Shown piece by piece: positions 56,858-64,000 of a DNA stretch of 64,000 nucleotides (its first letter is position 1; each line of letters starts with the position of its first letter). The translations under genes were made by a program, and so were the position numbers. Under the pieces are notes generated by a model. The model was not told the DNA's origin, did no database searches, and saw only the letters and a list, made by a program, of their open reading frames with translations. This stretch comes from Volvox africanus (Eukaryota; Chlorophyta; Chlorophyceae; Chlamydomonadales; Volvocaceae): assembly GCA_030268105.1 (NCBI GenBank), contig BSDZ01000080.1, positions 5,085,501 through 5,149,500 of the forward strand, written 5' to 3'.

Positions 56858-59800
56858 ACGGTGTGCGCAGCCGCCATTACCTAGGGGTCAGGTAGGGGCC
56901 CGCCAGCCGTCCAGCTACCTGCCCACACAGACACTGAAACTTGCGAGCCGGCATAGGGCCGCCGAGGCAAAAGAGCCAAGTACGCCTCCACCTCATTGAT
57001 TTGACTTTGATAGCAGCAGCGGGAGGGAGGGAGGGAGCCGGGGGAGGGGCCGGGGGGAACGTCCAGCAACGTACTACCGCATCGCGCTCAAAGATGATGG
57101 TGATGGTGATGTGTGTTGAGGGGGGGGGAGAAGGGAGAGGAGAGGAGACAGTAGCTCACTGCAAAGAGTTGGAATCCAGCTTTTTCGTAATTCCAGCTTT
57201 CCTAAAGTCTTTGATCCAACGCATTTAACCTTTGGTGTGGAGTTATAGCGGTAACATGCCTTGAAATGCCTTGGAATGCAAGCAAATTCGTACTTGGTGC
57301 CGACGCCGATGCTGAGTGTATCTCCCTATCGGCCTACACCAGAGGGCCGAAAGGCTGGTGCAGGGGCGCACAGGCAGGGCAGCGAGAACTCTGCGCACCC
57401 CTACTCTGCCTCCCCCTACTCCTACACCCCGACTCACCCACTCGTGGGGAACCCAACTTCCTCTGCGAAGCTCGTTCCCGTCCCCTCTGAGCAAATAAAT
57501 GGTGGTCCCCTGCGCCTTCTTCGGCCTGCTACCGGAAAAAAACAGGGAACGAAGGAGAACGCTTCGAAAGATTTGGTATAAATTCTAGAGTTTTATCGTC
57601 TTCGTATTTTTGTAGTCCTGTTCTTACATCATCTTGTTGTGTCGTTGTGCCGTTGAGGTAAAAGGTACTGCGCCAGTTGGGCCTCCTCCCCGCACGAGTA
57701 TTAAGGGTTGTAATACGCGTGTCCACGGGGCTACTGGTCGTCCGCTTTTGCGGACTGTGTGTGTATGTGTTATCCGCGCAAATAAACAATCCTGTTGCAC
57801 ACCCCCAAACGGCAGAATAGGCAGAAAATGTGTGACTGCGTGCCGTGCATCTCTCTCATATGTTTGTAGCTATGCATGCATAGCTGATCAAAATGCTGCC
57901 GTACGTACTTAGTAGAGGTATGTGAGGTAGGTGTGTAATATAAGGAAAGCGTCGTATGGTATCGACCTATCGAGGCTGAAATGAAGTTTTGCATAGGACT
58001 CTTTTTTTGTTAGGTATTGTACGACATGTAACAAACCGGACTATTAAGCCCACAGATGCGCTACAGTGGGGGATTTTTTGCATGAAGTGCGTTCGGGGGT
58101 TCCTTTGCTTGCCTGCTAGTGGCGAAGCAAAGGTAGCCGGTCCCCAACTTCTCCGAATGGTCTGCCACGGCTCGTGTGTGCCGGGCCCCTCGGCGCCTCA
58201 GCCCGAGATATAGACCCGACCGAGGGGGCCGACCCTGCGCCGTGTATTGCGAACTTTATGGCGCACGAGAGTCAAGCAGCTGTCCATCCCTGTGGGTCTC
58301 TCAGTGGCGAGGCCGCTCCAAACCAATATATACACCGGGTTCGGCATGTGTCCAAGAAATGGTGACTGAGACAGCTACTGGCGCGCGTTTGCGGAATGCC
58401 CAGTGATCACAACATGAAACCAGTGTGTCCTTCGAGGGCCCCGAGGGCAAGAGGTAGGGCGTGGGATGAGCGGCGGCCGCCGCCGGCGGACAGCGCAACG
58501 ATATCTGGCGCAGAATATTCGGCAGCATGCGAGGCTCCCGCAGTGTACGATGGGCGCGGACACCACCGGAGGAGGTGTTACTGAGGAGGGGAGGGACGAG
58601 CCCAGAGCAAGTCAGTGCAGCGATGCCTTCATGACGCCCACGTCCAGAAGTGATACGCGGCGGCTGATCCTCCCAACATGTTTGTGGCGCTGAGGCGTTT
58701 AACGCTGCGGGAGAAGTTCATGTCTTTGTTGGCAAGCAAGGGCCAAAAGGGCGTACGTTCATATGTAGCTTGCAGCCTATGTAGCAGACAGGTTAGGGCA
58801 CCAGCGACAAAACAGCGACCTGGGACCTACGCTTGTGAAGATGCCTATGTGAAGTTGATGTATGCGGGCCAAAGGGTCTGACAATACAATTAGGCCGCGG
58901 TGTGGATTTCCACGTGAACTTAAAAAGTCCACAACAACCACTTGCGTGAGGTGTACTGGCGAGGACCGGGAATGTAACCCCAGCCAGCCAGCCAAGGGAA
59001 GTCCGTTTCGCAAGGTGTCTCCTCTGATTGTGCTCACGTAACGATAGAATGGTTTCCAACAACCCAACCTGCGCAAGGTTTCCCACAAGCCAACCTGCCT
59101 CCCGCTTTGGTGGCCACCTTTGCCGATGTGTAGTGTGTTGACGTGGGATGTAAGACTTCCGTATACCTCCCCGAATCTCCAGATGGAAGGTCCCCCCTTG
59201 GTCCCTGAAGACTGCACGACGTTTTATAGCCAATCGGCATCAGTTGGGGAGCGGTTGGGGAGCAGTTGGGGAGCAACCTGTCTGCTTATTGTCAGTAGCG
59301 GATGAGAGTCATGGAACATATCTTTGTCAGGAAACGGCAGCAGGAACTTCCGATGCACATTGTTGCTGGTGCGCGGTTGACTTCTGCTGTGTCGACTTCT
59401 TTTCTTGGGAGAAATCTGGAAGATAGTATACTTGAGTTATTGGCAGCCAGTCAGGGCTATGTGGGTCTACTTCTCTGCCAGGTGCGTGACTGCACTTGCA
59501 TGTAGATTAAGGACAAAGTCAATCTGCACACCTGCAAAAGCTGGGCAGAGCTCCCCTGCATTTTTTATCGTTATTTGTATTATATTATATTATTTTTACT
59601 TTGTTTTTTTCTTGATTTGCCGATCTGATAACACAAACGGGGATGAATTATGCAACGATGGGGCAGTGCCACCAACGGGAAAGAGGGTATCAAGAAAAAA
59701 GAATTGCCCGACTAGAATCAAAGCGTAGCGGCCAGCTCGTGCCAGCTGCAATGAAAACTTAAATAATCACGGCAAGTATTACGTTCACTAAGCTATGTTT

Positions 59801-62800
59801 ACATAATACGGTAGCATTGGCTTATCGTCGGGTGGTTATTGAATAACACAAGCTCCAAAACCCGCGAAACCCGTGAGCGATGCAGTTTGTATCACTATGC
59901 TGGGCGTGGTTGGCATCAGCAAGCACCACTGGGAAGGGCGGTTTGTGACAGATAAGGGCCAAGCAATCTGCCTTCACACGACCTGCTCACAAGTATCTGG
60001 AAAGCTAACTCCCGCTTACAGCACGGAGGGCTTGTACGATTAGGGTTGAACATAGACCTGCGCCAGATCATTTTGCTGCAGCATCTCCGTAGAAGGCGTC
60101 TCTGATTGAGTTCGATGAGATCGTAAGCACGTGGAGAGCACGACCACAGTAGAAGCGTGTTTTTGATGCCAAGGGGATAGAGGCCTGCCCTTTGAACTCG
60201 TCCTCGTGTGCGCTAACAAGGATCTCCTTTAACCGGGCTTTGTCATGGTTACTAGAAGATGCAGACCCAAGAGGCAAGGGGGAGGGGAGGGGAGATAATG
60301 ACATGAATGAGAAGGACGGCTTGATTAAGGGTTTGGCGCTGGTATCAATCTCAACAAGAGTTACGGGGAAGATTATTATGACAGTCGTGAATGGAGCGGT
60401 CTTCCAGTAGATTTGCTTTGGGCCATTTCTAATTGACGCAGCTAAAGCGAAAGTTGGAAGACGTGCTAATAATTGATTGAAAGGTTGTCCGGAAGATCAT
60501 GAATCAATCAGCCTTCGTGAGGTATCAATATAGTTAATTTGCGGTGGCAAGTCGTAATTCCCAAATGAAAGGCAGTTACTACTAACTGTCAAAAATGCCG
60601 GACACAAGCCCCATAGCCAGGGATGCCGCCTATATTATATAAGTTTGCTGTTATGCAGGATATATGTATATTTGGACAGTATGCCTGGGGAAAGGTGACT
60701 ATATAAATCTATCGTTCGTCTCTCGTCCGCCTCTGGCGGCGAGCATTGATTCTGATCATGTTTGATGCGGCATCATGTTTGGTGTTTACTCTTTCGTGTG
60801 CCCAAGTTAACAACAATGACTCCTATACTGGCAAGCCGGCTGCAAGCGCTGCCGCAGCTCCGGCCGCCAGCACTGCCATGACGGTGAAGGCAAAGCCTTC
60901 CTTGCTCTACGACTTCGAACAGGCTACAGATGTTGATTTGCAGGCGATTTACGACGTCGCTTAGCAAGGTGAGTTTTCAAGGGCAAAGCAGTCCACGCGG
61001 CATCGCTGGTGTGGGTGGCGGCCGCTGCCAACAATTGTCATATGTGGCCTAATTCCTAAGGCCCTCAGACGTAATACATAGCTTCCTGGGACTTGCAGTG
61101 TACCTAGCATATTGTATTACTGCGGTCTTGTCCAGGCCTTCGTAACGAATAGGGTACTAAGATCGATTTTTTGGTCGGTATTTTCTGGCAAAAGGGACGT
61201 ACCGTGTCGAATTCTTAGCCATAGGTTTTTTAGTAATTTGCAGTTAAAGCTAGTGCTTCGTAGCGCCAACTTTCTACGTAGTTTCTAGGAGTCGAAACAC
61301 TGGGAGCCCCTGTTCCGCCCTTACCGCGAGAGCTTGTCCAACTGGGCAGACTTGGACGTCGAATCTGATATGCAGACGGTTGAGGTTCTGTCGAAGTTGG
61401 GTGGATTGATCCATTTGTTGCGTGCTGTGCAATCACTTACTTTTGCTGAGGTGGTCCTCAAAATCCTGGAAAACTAAATTCTAAGCCGTCACAGGAACGT
61501 TCGTGACTGAGTGGTGCTGCACCACCGCAATTTCCCTGCCGTGCCAATGACTGAGTGGTGCCATGCGTCAATGATTAGGCACAGCTATGTGGATAACGTC
61601 GTTCAACTAAACCCCGTGTTTATGTGACGCATAACCCCGCTCTTTGTCCCTTCTTTTCGATGCCTAAATTGTAGACTCTCTGGTGACAGTCGATCTACCT
61701 AACCATTCGATCAAGATGCTCGTACCCCTCGTCCAAACGCTGTCTCCAAACGCGCCGGGCAGCCTGTGAGGACGGCTTTCGGAGATGCAGCTTCCAAGGA
61801 CATCCTCGCCTCGTGATCTCCTGGCATAGCGCTGCATTAATGACCGCCACCTTTTGCTCATCACCTACAAGGCGGCTGTGCAGTGCGGCTTCGCCCGGCA
61901 CCCCGGTGCTGCAGGTTCACAGCTACACGTTCCTCTTCTTTCACGCCTTGCAGCTCGGCGAGCTCGGGGCAGTCCTTCCCTAGGTGGGAAGACATTCTGT
62001 TGGCTCAGAGGTCAGGGCGCAGAGCAGGAGGATGGGTTCCTGAAAGGCCTTAGGGTTGAGACTTAGTGATAAGCCCACTGGCGCTGCGCGACACCAACAA
62101 TTTGTGTTCCCTGAGGCTTCCATGCTTTGCTTCGCCGTTGATGCCCTTCCGCAGGCACTGGCAATGCACGTGCGGGCTGCTCGATGCAAAGTAGTTTGGG
62201 ATGCTCAGTTTGACCTTGAACTTGCATATGGCGCCTCGTGGCGCGGCTGGCCCCATTCACGGCATTACCGAATGCTGCGCTAGACCCGCATGTTGTGCTG
62301 GTGAAGAGGATGCTCGGGGATGCCCTATCACAAGGTCAGTATTTGTAGGCATTCCCCATAAAAGAGGGGGCCTTCCGCCCGCATAAAATTGCACCGGACC
62401 GATGACTCAAAGTTTTGACTTCCACAGTTTCTGAGATGCTCGGTGCTGATTATTTCTTCATATGAGGTCCTCCGTAGCTTTGCATGTATCGTTTACTATG
62501 AGGGACACAGTATCTGTTCACTGTCTGTTCCTCTCACCTGCTCGCACCCTTACGCTGATACGATCAGGTGCGAGTCAACCAGTCCGCAGCTGTCAAGACG
62601 ACGAGCACAGTGGCGGATGCGATATCACTTGAGTCGGTAAGGCAGTCATGGGTGGTTGCTGGGCGGCGGCCTGCAGCACTATGGGAGCAAGTGGTCTACC
62701 CATAATTGTTGCCTCTGTCGTTACATCGCTGTCCGGACGTCTTTCTGGATCTGATGTGCGCCATGCCCTCGATAAGAGCCATGTCCTGATCATACATCTT

Positions 62801-64000
62801 GTTGCACTATGATGAGCGCTTCTATTCGAAATAAATGCTTTCGTTAACATAGTTTCAGTAGCGGCCGGCTGATGACCACACTGATGACGAGTCTGAGCGG
62901 CGCCTTTGCAGTGACTGGCGTTCTGCCGGTGCTGTGGCCGACTGCGACGACAATCGAGGCATTTGTCTGACGGCCGCTTTACGTTATGTTGTGTCCTTGC
63001 TTGTGGCATCTGTACTCGGTAATATTGAGACAAGAGCAGAGGTTGGGAGGCGAGGCCGATGACGACAAACTTCCAATTTGCACGTCAGTCTTAGATATCC
63101 TGTGCTGATCGATTACTACGGTTACTGAGGCTTTGTCCCCACATCTCACCATATTGCGTGCTTCGAAATGAGCTTTCAGCCTAGCTTCCTAAAGGTATTC
63201 TCAAAAAATAAACTTTTGGGGCATTTCGCGTTCTTCCATAAGGACTTAGTCAACATCAAGGTGTAATGTGTGTCATACCTGACACGTGCACTGAAAATCC
63301 TAAGGCAAGCACCGGCGTGGAACAGTTGACTGAGGTCCATCCTATTTCGTGCTGCAAATACGCCGTGGTGGTGCCCCCCACCCATGTTGATCTCCCCAGC
63401 TCGGCTGGCATGCATGTTAAACCTGGATCATGGAAGTGGCACAAGCTACCGGCGATCAGGAGAGCCACGAGACGCCGTTCCACGCACACTTGTGGCCTTA
63501 GCTACACCACAAGGTAAGCAATACTCTCCATCCAAGGTTTGTCGTCTTGATCATGTACATTTCCCTCGTATCCTGTGTACTGATTGCGGTGCATATACCT
63601 GAATCGCACTGCATGTTATTTCAAGATGGCCGATGATACATATCTTTTGTTACACACACTGATGCAGTGACCCAGTTGGGGCGCTGCAGCTAGTGATGAC
63701 AAATTAGCGGATTTCTCTGAGGCCAGCCAAGAGGGGTGGGGATTGGTTCCTGCCAATTTTCGTGCACCGTAAGCCTGGTGCCCTAAATGCCTTTCATGTT
63801 CATGCCGGAAATCTCTGGTAGTCTGGGCAGTGTAATAATGGCGTTCCGACCTTACCCACTTTTCCCTCGTGCCTTCAGCTGAATGTGGCTGTGGCTTCTG
63901 CCAGCGCCAGCGCTTCCCCCCTGCGGACCTGAGCCCAACCCAGCTCTGGACCTAGGCCGTCGCCCCTTGACCATCTGCCAAGCGCATACATGGATTGCTT
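56858..64000. other. Region without a firm gene model
   Basis: Starts with the 3' side of the Ala-rich gene (candidate TGTAA at 57709-57713). Beyond that there are many short open frames on both strands but no motif I recognise. Fragments that look protein-like are: 59302-59505 (+), containing VMEHIFVRKRQQELPMHIVA; 61289-61477 (+), described separately; 62056-62330 (+), containing ALAMHVRAARCKVVWDAQFD and, in another frame, DPHVVLVKRMLGDALSQ; and 61695-61901 (-), containing DEQKVAVINAALCQEITRR. The frame switches suggest small exons or a decayed gene. Confidence 0.5.
61289..61477 (+). CDS. Candidate terminal exon, unrecognised
   Basis: After a plausible acceptor (TTTCTAG), an open frame of 62 codons reads HWEPLFRPYRESLSNWADLD and continues with VEVLSKLGGLIHLLRAVQSL to a TAA. 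The balanced composition and lack of low complexity suggest real coding sequence. An upstream exon ending SLSK before a strong GTGAGT donor at about 60968 is in the right phase and would start at an ATG near 60929, giving a 75-residue protein. It might equally be the end of a larger gene or a pseudogene fragment. Confidence 0.3.
   Translation, partial: ESKHWEPLFRPYRESLSNWADLDVESDMQTVEVLSKLGGLIHLLRAVQSLTFAEVVLKILEN

Noticed and set aside
63000..63100. Possible zinc-knuckle in the minus-strand open frame 62593-63033
   Set aside because: The Cys/His spacing does not match the CX2CX4HX4C pattern and no neighbouring retroelement domains are visible.
1..64000. tRNA, rRNA, CRISPR, bacterial operon or viral genes
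   Set aside because: No cloverleaf-like, rRNA-like or spacer-repeat structures and no viral hallmark proteins were found by reading both strands; a computed scan was not possible.

Overview
The window looks like nuclear DNA of a volvocine green alga (Volvox, Gonium or Eudorina type). This is an inference from style. Genes are intron-dense, with GTGAG/GTGCG/GTAAG donors. Exons are GC-rich and encode long Ala/Gly/Ser/Pro/Gln-rich insertions, while introns and spacers are AT-richer and full of microsatellites. TGTAA signals lie about 180 bases after two of the stops. There are no bacterial operons, CRISPR arrays or phage genes. I built gene models by hand, by joining splice sites whose reading phases agree; no alignment or transcript was available.

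Layout. (1) 1-5025 (+): the 3' half of an ABCA-type ABC transporter, cut by the window edge, with its last membrane block and a complete nucleotide-binding domain. (2) 5141-5981 (-): a small unrecognised gene convergent with it. (3) 5982-8292: no supported gene. (4) 8293-18139 (-): a complete 11-exon sn-1 diacylglycerol lipase of about 1858 residues, with an N-terminal membrane domain and a lipase core split by large disordered insertions. (5) 18722-31477 (-): a complete 17-exon gene for a SAM-domain, helix-rich protein of about 2161 residues. (6) 33133-36217 (-): a six-exon gene for a probable secreted or anchored Cys-containing protein with a long Gln-Pro tract coded by a GGGGCT/AGCCCC hexanucleotide repeat. 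(7) 36218-39876: no solid gene, with a possible tyrosine-recombinase retroelement relic near 37.4 kb. (8) 39877-42123 (+): a complete FTR1-type iron permease. (9) 43364-43663 (+): a possible small single-span membrane protein. (10) 45728-56857 (+): a large Ala/Gly-rich gene whose exons carry recurring 'LVxLGExV' helical segments. (11) 56858-64000: fragments of open frame only.

The genes do not form one pathway. The lipase (lipid signalling), the ABCA transporter (lipid-type transport) and FTR1 (high-affinity iron uptake) are membrane functions, but their adjacency is probably incidental. The parts most likely to be new are the Ala-rich repeat gene at 45.7-56.9 kb, the SAM-domain giant, the secreted QP-repeat protein, and a roughly 350-base dispersed element present twice in opposite orientation (13.25 kb and 47.53 kb).
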